NCBI GenBank assembly: GCA_946628745.1
Contig: CAMOXA010000091.1
Coordinates: forward strand, 1 to 6,450
Origin: an uncultured Verrucomicrobiota bacterium
Lineage (GTDB): Bacteria > Verrucomicrobiota > Kiritimatiellia > RFP12 > UBA1067
Direction of reading: 5' to 3'
Length of the DNA: 6,450 nucleotides
Below are positions 1 to 6,211 of the stretch, piece after piece (position 1 is the stretch's first letter; each line of letters begins with the position of its first letter). The translations under genes were made by a program, and so were the position numbers. The notes below the pieces were generated by a model, which saw only the letters and a program-made list of their open reading frames with translations, was not told the origin of the DNA and did no database searches.

Positions 1-1
1 C

Positions 2-808
2 AATGTCGCCGCGGCGATGCAGATGAACGACCGCTCGCCGCTCGGCAGCGCCGCAGGCTACGGCGTCCCGCTGCCGCTGGACCGCACGCGCACGGCGAAA
101 CTGCTTGGATTCGCGATGCCGCTGCACAGCGTGTTCGGCGCTTCCATGGCCCGCGGCGAAGGCGAGGCCTGCGTGGTTTCGGCCTGCGCCCAGCTGATGT
201 GCGTTCTCTCCAGACTTGCAGAGGACATGATTCTTTTCTCGATGCCGGAGTTCGCCTATTTCAAGCTGCCGCGCGAATTCTGCACAGGTTCGTCGATCAT
301 GCCGCAGAAGTTCAACCCGGATGTCCTGGAACTCGTGCGCAGCAAGACCGCCCAGGCGGTGGGGCTTTCGACCGCGTCCATGACGCTTATGCACGCGATG
401 CCCGGCGGCTACAACCGGGACCTTCAAGACAGCAAGCTGCTGTACATGAAAGCCTTGTCGACGACCCGCACCACTTTGCGCATACTCGCGAAAGTCGTCG
501 CCGGCTTGAAGATCGACGAGGACAGGCTGCGCGCCGCGTTCACTCCCGGCGTCTTCGCGACGGACGTCGCGCTCGGAATGGTGGCCAAGGGCAAACCGTG
601 GCGCGAGGCCTACCACGAAGTACGCGACCATCTAGACAGGCTGGAGAGCGAAGACCCCGACGCGGCCGTCGCGGCGAAGACCCACGAAGGCGCCACGGCC
701 GGCATCGACTACGCCCTCGAGTCGGCCATGCTGGATGACGCGCGCCGGTCCGTGAAGGCCGTCCGCCGCACGCTGGACAATGTCGTAGCCAAGCTTCTCG
801 GAGTATGA
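2..808 (+). CDS. argH: Argininosuccinate lyase, C-terminal part (5' end outside window)
   Basis: Cytosolic enzyme that splits argininosuccinate into arginine and fumarate, the last step of arginine synthesis. The frame is open from base 2, giving 268 visible residues of a family usually about 450-460 long, so roughly the first 190 are missing. The fumarase/aspartase superfamily signature GSSIMPQKFNP lies at 287-319 and includes the mobile catalytic-serine loop. It is preceded by a segment with PLGSAAGYG (visible residues 13-21) and followed by GGYNRDLQDSK, the counterpart of YNKDMQEDK in E. coli ArgH. The later KGKPWREAYHEV matches the ArgH C-terminal domain rather than adenylosuccinate lyase or fumarase. 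From memory the sequence resembles Bacteroidetes-type ArgH more than the enterobacterial one. The usual catalytic histidine lies in the missing part. The stop overlaps the next gene's ATG as ATGA (805-808), suggesting translational coupling. Confidence 0.93.
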   Translation, partial: NVAAAMQMNDRSPLGSAAGYGVPLPLDRTRTAKLLGFAMPLHSVFGASMARGEGEACVVSACAQLMCVLSRLAEDMILFSMPEFAYFKLPREFCTGSSIMPQKFNPDVLELVRSKTAQAVGLSTASMTLMHAMPGGYNRDLQDSKLLYMKALSTTRTTLRILAKVVAGLKIDEDRLRAAFTPGVFATDVALGMVAKGKPWREAYHEVRDHLDRLESEDPDAAVAAKTHEGATAGIDYALESAMLDDARRSVKAVRRTLDNVVAKLLGV

Positions 809-1533
809 GCGGCGCAGATACGATTCTGGAGGTGCGGGATCTGCATGTGCGCTATGGCGGGTTCGAAGCCGTGCGCGGCGTCGATTTCACGCTCCGCCGC
901 GGCGAGATTCTCGGCATAGTGGGCGAGTCCGGCAGCGGCAAGTCGACTGTCGCAAAGACGTTGATGGGGCTTGAGAAAGCGTCCGGCGGCGCGATCGTCG
1001 ACCGCTCGAAATCGATGCAGATGATATTCCAGGACGCAGTCGGCTCGCTGAACCCTCGTATGACCGTCCGGCAGACGCTGGAAGAAACCCGTAAAATCAA
1101 ACACTGCACGCGCCAGTGCGCAGAGCTTCTGGCGTTCGTGGGATTGTCCGACGCCGTTCTCGACCAGTATCCGAGAGAAATGTCCGGCGGGCAGTGCCAG
1201 CGGGTCTCGATAGCGAGGGCGCTCGCGTGTTCGCCCGACGTGCTTGTCGCGGACGAACCGGTGAGCGCGCTCGACGTGTCGGTACAGGCGCGTGTTCTGA
1301 ATCTCTTGAGGGAACTTCGAGCCGGGCTGGGTCTTTCGATACTGCTCATCGCGCACGATCTTGCGGTTGTCAAGAACGTCTGCGACAGGATATGCGTGAT
1401 GGAAAAAGGCCTTTTTGTGGACGCCGGACCTTCTGTGGACGTGTTCGCGTCCCCGAAGAGCGACTACACGCGCAGGCTCCTGGCGGCCGTGCCGGATGTC
1501 TCGCGCGCTTTGTCGGCCAGATTCGGCGGGTGA
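805..1533 (+). CDS. ABC transporter ATP-binding protein, OppF/DppF/NikE-like
   Basis: Cytoplasmic ATPase subunit of an importer, of the oligopeptide/dipeptide/nickel class; 242 residues. All nucleotide-binding motifs are present: Walker A GESGSGKST (40-48), Q-loop Q76 in MIFQD, signature MSGGQ (126-130, in place of LSGGQ), Walker B VLVADEP with catalytic E151, D-loop SALD (154-157) and H-loop H184 in IAHDL. NPRMTV after the Q-loop and SALDVSVQARVLNLL are typical of OppF/DppF. It is short: only 27 residues separate Walker A from the Q-loop, where OppF proteins usually have over 40. The protein also ends just after SDYTRRLLAAVP, so the usual C-terminal oligopeptide-transporter extension is nearly absent. 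No permease, binding protein or second ATPase is in view; partners may be upstream of argH or elsewhere, so the substrate is unknown. The start is the ATG inside the ATGA overlap with argH. GGAG at 800-803 is too close to act as a normal Shine-Dalgarno, so coupling is likelier. Confidence 0.9.
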   Translation: MSGADTILEVRDLHVRYGGFEAVRGVDFTLRRGEILGIVGESGSGKSTVAKTLMGLEKASGGAIVDRSKSMQMIFQDAVGSLNPRMTVRQTLEETRKIKHCTRQCAELLAFVGLSDAVLDQYPREMSGGQCQRVSIARALACSPDVLVADEPVSALDVSVQARVLNLLRELRAGLGLSILLIAHDLAVVKNVCDRICVMEKGLFVDAGPSVDVFASPKSDYTRRLLAAVPDVSRALSARFGG

Positions 1534-1633
1534 ACCGGGTCTCGCCGTCAACGCGGACTTCATTGCGCCGCCAGCCGTGTCGTCTTGTGCCGTCTTGCCG
1601 CGAAGAGACCGAAAATATGATATAATATGCGGC
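1534..1633 (+). other. Intergenic region between the ABC ATPase and Bat-like genes
   Basis: This 100-base gap contains no convincing ORF and no clear intrinsic terminator. A 5-bp inverted repeat (CGGCG at 1524-1528 and CGCCG at 1543-1547) straddles the upstream stop codon but has no following T-run. The last 20 bases become AT-rich and hold the -10 element. Readthrough from the argH/ABC unit into the next gene therefore cannot be excluded. Confidence 0.5.
1618..1626 (+). promoter_or_regulatory. Extended -10 promoter for the Bat-like gene, probably leaderless
   Basis: TGATATAAT is a perfect extended -10 element (TGn plus TATAAT), in a short AT-rich island inside a GC-rich region. The best -35 candidate is TTGCCG at 1595-1600, with a poor 20-base spacer, so the TG extension may substitute for it. 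Only 7 bases separate TATAAT from the ATG at 1634, which puts the expected transcription start at about 1632-1635. The mRNA would have no 5' leader or one of a base or two, and no Shine-Dalgarno is seen. The promoter call rests on motif match; the leaderless reading is inference. Confidence 0.65.
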
Positions 1634-3043
1634 ATGAAACGATTGGCTTTGATTTTGACATGCGCGGTCGCGGCGGCCGCACCGGCGGACGAGGAGGCGC
1701 CGACGGCCGCGGCGGAAGTGTGGAATTTGGGCGTGGACAGCTACCGCGCCGGTGACACGACAAACGCGCTCGCGATATTGCGTCCGCTGATGCTCTCTCG
1801 CACCCACGGGGCGCGCGCCGCCGAAGTGGTCGCGAAAATCGAGTACGACGCGGCTCGCGAACCAGGTTCCGCCGAGGCGCTCAAGCATCTCGAAGAGGCT
1901 GCCGCCGCGGCGCAGATCGCGCTAAGGGCGACGCCGGACGATCCCCGCGCGAACGCCAACTTCACCCGCGCCACGGACGGCTTGAAATCTCTGCGCGAAA
2001 CAAAGCGCGTGAACGACATCCTGGCCGCCGCGAAAGGCAAGAGTCCCGAGTCGATTCTGCAATCTGGCATGCGAGAGGCCAGAAAGGTTCTGGCCGAAAC
2101 AGCGGCCGCCGGCGAAAACGAGACGGTTGACGCCGCCGAACTTGTGCGCAAGCACGACAATCTTTCCTCTCGCGTGGCGAAGCTCGCCGACTCGTGGCTT
2201 CCTGTAAAAGAGGCGATCGCCGCCGCCGTCACCAACCAGACAGAGGCCGCGGAGATCTCGGCGCGTGTCGATGCCGTCCGCCAAAAGACCGCGGACGCCG
2301 CCGTCAAGCTGGAGGATATGGACGATTCGGCACGGTACGGCCTCGCTGAAGCCGAACAGGAGTTCACCGACTTTTTCAAAATGGTTGCAATGCCGCCCAC
2401 GTCGATACGCGAGGACCTGCTGACGCAGTCGAACGCGTGGCAGGATGTCGCCATCGAGTGCGAAAGGCCGTGGCAGAACGAGGCGCTCGACTATACGAGG
2501 GCGTTCCGGGCCAAGTTCCCGATGTGGGCCCGGGAATACGAACAGCAGGCCGCGGCGGATACCAACAAGCCTCCGTTCACGGCCGAGGCGCAGGCGGAGA
2601 TCTCGGACTTGTCGACCCGCCTTGAGAAGCTGCAGATAGAATGCGTCGCCGAGGCATTGCCGCCCAAGCAGGAAGAAGCTGTCGAAATCATCCGCCGCAT
2701 AATCGAACTCATGCCAGACGAAAAGAGCGGCGGCCAGGGCGGCCAGAATCAGCAGCAGAACCAGCAAGACAAGCAGGATAAGCAGGAGAAAAACGACAGC
2801 GACAAGGATGACTCCCAGAACCAGGACGGTCAGAACGACGAACAGCAACAGCAGCAGGAAGAAGAGAAGCCCGACGACGGCAAAGAAGCCGGCGAAGAGC
2901 CGCAACCGGACGAGAAGTCGCAGGACGAGAAGGAGATCGAGGCGCTTTTGCGCAAGGCACAGGAGCGCAACGACGAACATGAAGAGGACAAGAAGGCGAG
3001 AGCCCGCAAGGCCAGGCTGCCGCCCAATTCAAGAGATTGGTAG
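1634..3043 (+). CDS. Exported Bat-operon-like TPR protein with Q/E/D/K-rich tail
   Basis: 469 residues, probably exported. Residues 1-16 form a short signal peptide (KR, then a hydrophobic stretch, then AAAA before PADEE). Residues about 28-120 look like degenerate tetratricopeptide repeats: VWNLGVDSYRAGDTTNALAI is a typical TPR A/B helix pair, and ATPDDPRANANF resembles the NPDD...AKYNLE segment of TPR proteins from Bacteroides-aerotolerance (Bat) operons. Residues 125-360 are helical, Ala/Glu-rich and unassigned. Residues about 365-434 are a low-complexity tract of Q, D, K and E. The end, EIEALLRKAQERNDE...NSRDW, matches the short LLxxL-type helix and terminal DW that I know from Bat TPR proteins. 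The family assignment is from recalled patterns, not a search, and the role (envelope or stress related, partner of von Willebrand A-domain proteins) is inferred; no such partner genes are in view. I chose the start at 1634 over in-frame codons back to 1415 because those lie inside the ABC gene and would bury the signal peptide. The stop abuts hslO. Confidence 0.8.
   Translation: MKRLALILTCAVAAAAPADEEAPTAAAEVWNLGVDSYRAGDTTNALAILRPLMLSRTHGARAAEVVAKIEYDAAREPGSAEALKHLEEAAAAAQIALRATPDDPRANANFTRATDGLKSLRETKRVNDILAAAKGKSPESILQSGMREARKVLAETAAAGENETVDAAELVRKHDNLSSRVAKLADSWLPVKEAIAAAVTNQTEAAEISARVDAVRQKTADAAVKLEDMDDSARYGLAEAEQEFTDFFKMVAMPPTSIREDLLTQSNAWQDVAIECERPWQNEALDYTRAFRAKFPMWAREYEQQAAADTNKPPFTAEAQAEISDLSTRLEKLQIECVAEALPPKQEEAVEIIRRIIELMPDEKSGGQGGQNQQQNQQDKQDKQEKNDSDKDDSQNQDGQNDEQQQQQEEEKPDDGKEAGEEPQPDEKSQDEKEIEALLRKAQERNDEHEEDKKARARKARLPPNSRDW
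2726..2935 (+). repeat. Low-complexity CAG/CAA/GAC/AAG tract coding a Q/D/K/E-rich linker
   Basis: Irregular runs of CAG, CAA, GAC, GAA and AAG codons encode a hydrophilic, highly charged segment (residues about 365-434 of the Bat-like protein), including QNQQQNQQDKQDKQ and DEQQQQQEEE. The repeat is degenerate in sequence rather than an exact tandem array. It is probably a disordered linker between the helical body and the conserved C-terminal helix. Length variation between relatives would be expected here. Confidence 0.7.
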
Positions 3044-3048
3044 ACTAC

Positions 3049-3873
3049 ATGAAAGATTGCAGAGAAGAGTGGTACGACGCTGAGCGCAAAGTGGCCGTCA
3101 CGATTGTCGACGTGACGTCTGCGGCCCAAACGCTGGCGCGCGGACATCTGGCGGGGCCCGCAAGCACGTATTTTCTGACGAAGGCTCTCGCGGCCGCCGC
3201 GCTGCTCGGCGCCGAGATGGAGCAGCCCGACGAGGTGGTGTCCGTCCAGATGAAATGCAAGGGACCCCTTGGCGGCCTGAACGTCGAGTGCACTGCAGCG
3301 GGGACATTGCGCGGGTACGCCGAACGCAAGATTCTAGAGGATTTCGATGGAATGGGCGTGCCGGACGAGAAACTGGCGGTCGGCGAAAGACAGATACAAG
3401 TGACGCGGTCGGTGCCCGGCAGAATCATTTCGCAAGGCATCTCCAATTCGCTGGACGGCTATCTCGCCGGTTCCCTGCAACGCAAGGCGTGCATGTTTCT
3501 CGAGGCGTCCGTAAGCGACGACGTGGTTGTCGGCGAAGCGCGCGGGATGATGGTCGAAGCGCTGCCGGACAGTTCTTGGGCGGTCTCCGAAGGCACTGCG
3601 CCGTTCGCCTCCAGGTATCGCGATGTGCGAGAAGCCGGCAGACTCGCCGTCTCTTCGCGGAACATTCTCGCGAAACTCGGTCTCGAACACGCCGCGCTTA
3701 GAAAGACGACACCGCTTTCATTCGCGTGCCGCTGTTCGCCCGAACGCGCCGCCGCGATGGTCGCTTCACTCGGACGCGACGAACGGGAGGCTCTCCCGCC
3801 GACTCTCGACGTCACGTGCCACATGTGCGGCCGCACCTTCACTGTCGCCACTGGCGCGACCGGGCGATCCTGA
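3049..3873 (+). CDS. hslO: Hsp33 redox-regulated molecular chaperone
   Basis: Cytosolic holdase activated by oxidation: four cysteines bind zinc when reduced and form disulfides under oxidative stress, exposing a client-binding surface. 274 residues, within the family's usual 270-300. The N-terminal domain (about 10-180) carries typical Hsp33 segments such as KCKGPLGGLNVE and AGTLRGYAE. The C-terminal redox switch is intact: CRC (C227, C229), the RAAAMVASLGRDE helix, then CHMC (C257, C260), the family's CXC...CXXC pattern. Two starts are possible. ATG at 3049 lies 5 bases after the upstream stop and has a weak purine run AAGAGA at 3031-3036. TTG at 3037 overlaps the upstream gene and adds four residues. 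I prefer ATG because it is the standard codon and the resulting N-terminus matches Hsp33 length. The tight spacing suggests co-transcription with the Bat-like gene. Confidence 0.93.
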   Translation: MKDCREEWYDAERKVAVTIVDVTSAAQTLARGHLAGPASTYFLTKALAAAALLGAEMEQPDEVVSVQMKCKGPLGGLNVECTAAGTLRGYAERKILEDFDGMGVPDEKLAVGERQIQVTRSVPGRIISQGISNSLDGYLAGSLQRKACMFLEASVSDDVVVGEARGMMVEALPDSSWAVSEGTAPFASRYRDVREAGRLAVSSRNILAKLGLEHAALRKTTPLSFACRCSPERAAAMVASLGRDEREALPPTLDVTCHMCGRTFTVATGATGRS

Positions 3874-3890
3874 CGCGCCGCGGCAGTGGC
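3847..3890 (+). terminator. Possible hairpin terminator spanning the hslO stop codon
   Basis: An inverted repeat can form a 12-bp stem: GCCACT (3847-3852) with AGTGGC (3885-3890), and GGCGCG (3853-3858) with CGCGCC (3874-3879). There is a 5-base bulge (3880-3884) and a 15-base loop that contains the end of hslO. The tract that follows, ATTAAAATTC, is AT-rich but lacks a proper T-run, so intrinsic termination would be weak. Its position just before a strong promoter fits a transcription-unit boundary, but chance pairing in GC-rich coding sequence remains possible. Confidence 0.3.
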
Positions 3891-3908
3891 ATTAAAATTC
3901 TCCCCGCA

Positions 3909-3937
3909 TTGACGGACGCCGCGAAAAAGCGTATAAT
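3909..3937 (+). promoter_or_regulatory. Sigma70-type promoter of the V-ATPase D-I-K genes, nearly leaderless
   Basis: TTGACG (3909-3914) and TATAAT (3932-3937) are separated by the optimal 17 bases, one mismatch from full consensus. Nine bases separate TATAAT from the ATG at 3947, so initiation would fall at about 3943-3946 and leave a leader of only 1-4 bases. No Shine-Dalgarno is present (CCACCCA precedes the ATG). The TATAATAT octamer is the same as at 1621-1628. Confidence 0.8.
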
Positions 3938-3946
3938 ATCCACCCA

Positions 3947-4570
3947 ATGGCACGAGTAAAGTTGACAAAGACGGAACTTAAAGCGCAGACAGACGCCTTG
4001 AAGCGTTTTCAGCGCTTTCTGCCCATGCTTCAATTGAAGAAGCAGCAGCTGCAAAGCGAAATCGCCCAGATTGTCGCCAAAGCCGAAGCCGTCAGCGCCA
4101 GGGAACGCGAAGTGCGCGGCGAACTCTCCGGCTGGGTCGGGCTTTTCGCCACCGACGAATCTCTTATCGAAGGACTCGTGACGGTAAAGTCCGTAAACAC
4201 CGGAACCGCCAATATCGCGGGCGTGCCGATCCCGACGTTCGAGTCCATCGAGACCGACGTGCGCGAAGTCGACATGTGGTCCACTCCGGCCTGGGTCGAC
4301 AGCGCCGTGGACGCCACCACACGCATACTCTCTTTGCAGTGCGAACGGGCGGTTTTCGAGGAGCAGCGCCGTCTCGTGACATTGGAGCTTCAGCAGACGT
4401 CCCAGCGCGTAAATCTTTTCGAGAAGGTCAAGATACCGCAGTGCAAGGAGGCGATACGCGTCATCAAGATAGCGCTTGGCGACGAGCAGACCGCCGCCGT
4501 CACGCGCGGCAAAATCGCCAAGTCGCGCACTCCCGAAGCGTCCGCGACCGAAGAGGAGGCCGTGGCATGA
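3947..4570 (+). CDS. atpD: V/A-type ATPase subunit D (central stalk)
   Basis: Central rotor shaft of the V1/A1 sector, a long antiparallel coiled coil that couples ATP turnover in A3B3 to rotation of the membrane ring. 207 residues, the normal family length. The N-terminal helix starts with VKLTKTELKAQ and continues with a Leu/Lys/Gln-rich heptad-like segment up to about residue 60. The central part (about 62-115) is the globular insert. The C-terminal helix contains QRVNLFEKVKIPQCKEAIR followed by VIKIALGDEQ, the best-conserved stretch of bacterial V-type D subunits. The last 20 residues (SRTPEASATEEEAVA) look disordered. It is the first gene after the promoter, with ATG a few bases from the predicted transcript end and no ribosome binding site. 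The stop overlaps atpI as ATGA (4567-4570). Whether the complex makes or hydrolyses ATP cannot be told from this subunit. Confidence 0.93.
   Translation: MARVKLTKTELKAQTDALKRFQRFLPMLQLKKQQLQSEIAQIVAKAEAVSAREREVRGELSGWVGLFATDESLIEGLVTVKSVNTGTANIAGVPIPTFESIETDVREVDMWSTPAWVDSAVDATTRILSLQCERAVFEEQRRLVTLELQQTSQRVNLFEKVKIPQCKEAIRVIKIALGDEQTAAVTRGKIAKSRTPEASATEEEAVA
4553..4559 (+). promoter_or_regulatory. Shine-Dalgarno for atpI inside the atpD coding region
   Basis: GAGGAGG lies 7 bases before the ATG at 4567, within the last codons of atpD. It fixes the atpI start at 4567 and argues against longer in-frame extensions back to 4276. It also shows that this genome uses Shine-Dalgarno initiation for internal operon genes, in contrast to the two promoter-proximal genes. 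Confidence 0.8.
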
Positions 4571-6201
4571 TCGTCAAGATGAAGCATCTCGATCTTCTTT
4601 GTGTCGCCGCCGGAAAGGAGGCGGCGCTGTCGAGGTTGCGCGAACTCGGCGCGGTGCACCTGGATCTCTCGTCGGCGTCAGGCGCCGGTGTCGCGGCCGC
4701 AAAAGGCGAAGCGGCGGATGCCGAGAGGGCGGTCCGTTTCATCCACAAGGCGCGCGGCGGTTCGCAGCCGCCCAGACTGGACGCCGTCACCGTCGCCGAT
4801 GTGATCGCGATGCAGGACAGGCTCGATCGCATGAAGGCCGACGCCGAGGCGCTCTCGAACGAAATCGCCGCGTACGAGCCGTACGGCGACTTCGATCCCG
4901 TCCTTGCGAAGAAGCTTCTTGACCTAGGCATAGATTTGAAGTCAGTGGCCGATTTGCCGGACCGTCTGCCGGAGCGCCGTCTGTCGGTCATGCGTTCGGA
5001 GCTCGCGACGCTCGAGCGCGATATGGCCGGTCTGAAAGGGCGTCTTGCCGCGGCGGACGACAAAGCCATTCTGTCAAGATTCCCGGAGCTCGCCGATCGC
5101 ATCGCTTTCGAGGCGGCCAAGGAGCTCATGTCGGAACACGGCGCCGTCGCCGTCGTGTCCGGCTGGGTGCCGGAATCTCTTGAGAAAAATCTTTTGGCCG
5201 CCGCGCAGAAGGAGTCGTGGGGTCTCCTTCTGCGCGAGCCGGCCCTTGGCGAAACCCCGCCGACGCTCGTCGAGCCGCCGGCCCTGTTCCGCCCGATGAA
5301 AGCTCTGTTCGCGGGCCTCGGGATCGCCCCGGCATACACCGAGTCTGACGTCTCGGTCCCGTTCATGTGCTACTTCTCGCTCTTCTTCGCAATGCTGGTC
5401 GGGGACGGAGCTTATGGCGCGATTTTCCTTCTGGGCACGCTGGCCATGCGAAAGAAACTGCCGCGCAGCTGGTTCATACTCCTTACGGTCTTTTCGTCCG
5501 CAACGGTTCTCTGGGGCCTTCTTTCCAATACATGGTTCGGCGCCGGCCTGCCGTGGTGCGCCGGCTGGCCGACCGTGAAATGGCTGGCGGATCCGAGCTA
5601 CCACAACATGATGCTGCTGTGCTTCACGATAGGCGTGTCGCATCTTATGCTCGCTCGCGTATGGAACGGAATCTGCCGCGCTCCGGACTCGACGTGCATA
5701 GCTGAATTCGGTTGGGCCGGCATACTGCTGTTCATGTATCTTGTCACGAACTCTATTGTCGGCATCTTCCAGGGGATTCCGCAGTGGGGCTTTTGTGTGC
5801 TTGGCGTGTCTATAGCCGCCGTCTTCGGCTTCTCCGTGAAGCCGTCGGAGCTGAAGACGCGCGGAGCCGAACTTGGCATGCTGCCTCTTAACATAATGAG
5901 CGCGCTGGGCGACATAATATCGTACGTCCGCCTGTTTGCCGTCGGTCTCGCGTCCGTGAAAGTCGCCGAAAACTTCAACGCTATGGCGACCGGGCTCGTC
6001 TCGTCCGGACACGCTTTCTGGCTCAACGCGCTCATGAGTGTGGCGATGGTCGCGATACTCGTCGTCGGACATGCTCTCAACCTGGCCATGGCGGGCCTTT
6101 CGATACTGGTGCACGCGGTGCGCCTCAACACGCTTGAGTTTTCAAACCACAAAGGTGTATCCTGGTCTGGGTACGCCTTCAATCCGTTCAAGAAACAATA
6201 A
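4567..6201 (+). CDS. atpI: V/A-type ATPase subunit I (membrane stator, a-like)
   Basis: Stator subunit whose C-terminal membrane domain forms the ion half-channels against the K ring and whose N-terminal half joins the peripheral stalk. 544 residues, rather short for a family usually about 600-660. Residues 1-235 are cytoplasmic and partly coiled coil (about 81-105 and 140-165), ending with the conserved SGWVPE (198-203). Membrane segments follow at roughly 266-292, 302-320, 346-366, 383-402, 407-424, 443-463 and 485-518. Family hallmarks are FFAMLVGDGAYGAI (273-286), GDIISYVRLFAVGLAS (448-463) with R455 as the likely essential channel arginine, and GHALNLAMAG...HAVRLNTLEF (501-525). The shortness lies mainly in the N-terminal half. 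The start is fixed by the Shine-Dalgarno at 4553-4559 and by the ATGA overlap with atpD. Assignment as subunit I is firm. Confidence 0.95.
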   Translation: MIVKMKHLDLLCVAAGKEAALSRLRELGAVHLDLSSASGAGVAAAKGEAADAERAVRFIHKARGGSQPPRLDAVTVADVIAMQDRLDRMKADAEALSNEIAAYEPYGDFDPVLAKKLLDLGIDLKSVADLPDRLPERRLSVMRSELATLERDMAGLKGRLAAADDKAILSRFPELADRIAFEAAKELMSEHGAVAVVSGWVPESLEKNLLAAAQKESWGLLLREPALGETPPTLVEPPALFRPMKALFAGLGIAPAYTESDVSVPFMCYFSLFFAMLVGDGAYGAIFLLGTLAMRKKLPRSWFILLTVFSSATVLWGLLSNTWFGAGLPWCAGWPTVKWLADPSYHNMMLLCFTIGVSHLMLARVWNGICRAPDSTCIAEFGWAGILLFMYLVTNSIVGIFQGIPQWGFCVLGVSIAAVFGFSVKPSELKTRGAELGMLPLNIMSALGDIISYVRLFAVGLASVKVAENFNAMATGLVSSGHAFWLNALMSVAMVAILVVGHALNLAMAGLSILVHAVRLNTLEFSNHKGVSWSGYAFNPFKKQ

Positions 6202-6205
6202 GGAG
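6200..6205 (+). promoter_or_regulatory. Shine-Dalgarno for atpK overlapping the atpI stop
   Basis: AAGGAG begins within the TAA stop of atpI and lies 6 bases before the ATG at 6212. This is an optimal ribosome binding site, consistent with the high copy number that the ring subunit needs relative to subunit I. Confidence 0.85.
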
Positions 6206-6211
6206 CAAACA

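Noticed and set aside
1524..1547. Inverted repeat CGGCG/CGCCG after the ABC gene as a terminator
   Set aside because: The stem is only 5 bp, the loop is 14 bases, and no T-run follows.
1415..1633. In-frame 5' extension of the Bat-like gene
   Set aside because: It lies mostly inside the ABC gene, gives an Arg/Pro-rich stretch, and would place the signal peptide internally. The promoter at 1618-1626 also argues for 1634.
709..1635. Antisense ORF (308 residues) opposite the ABC ATPase
   Set aside because: It lies opposite a gene with all ABC motifs, and its translation is Arg/His-rich with no recognisable domain.
1661..1663. Cys10 of the Bat-like protein as a lipoprotein anchor
   Set aside because: The preceding residues ILT do not fit the lipobox (G, A or S expected at -1), and the hydrophobic stretch before it is too short.
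1922..2980. Long antisense ORF (352 residues) opposite the Bat-like gene
   Set aside because: It mirrors the codon-biased, low-complexity sense gene. Its Leu/Val-rich stretches are the complement of CAG, GAC and GAA codons, and there is no family resemblance or start signal.
4276..4566. In-frame 5' extension of atpI through the atpD gene
   Set aside because: It is an out-of-frame reading of atpD. The Shine-Dalgarno at 4553-4559 and subunit I homology begin at 4567.
5074..6114. Antisense ORF (346 residues) opposite atpI
   Set aside because: This is a shadow of a firmly identified gene in GC-rich DNA. The His/Arg-rich composition matches no protein family I recognise.
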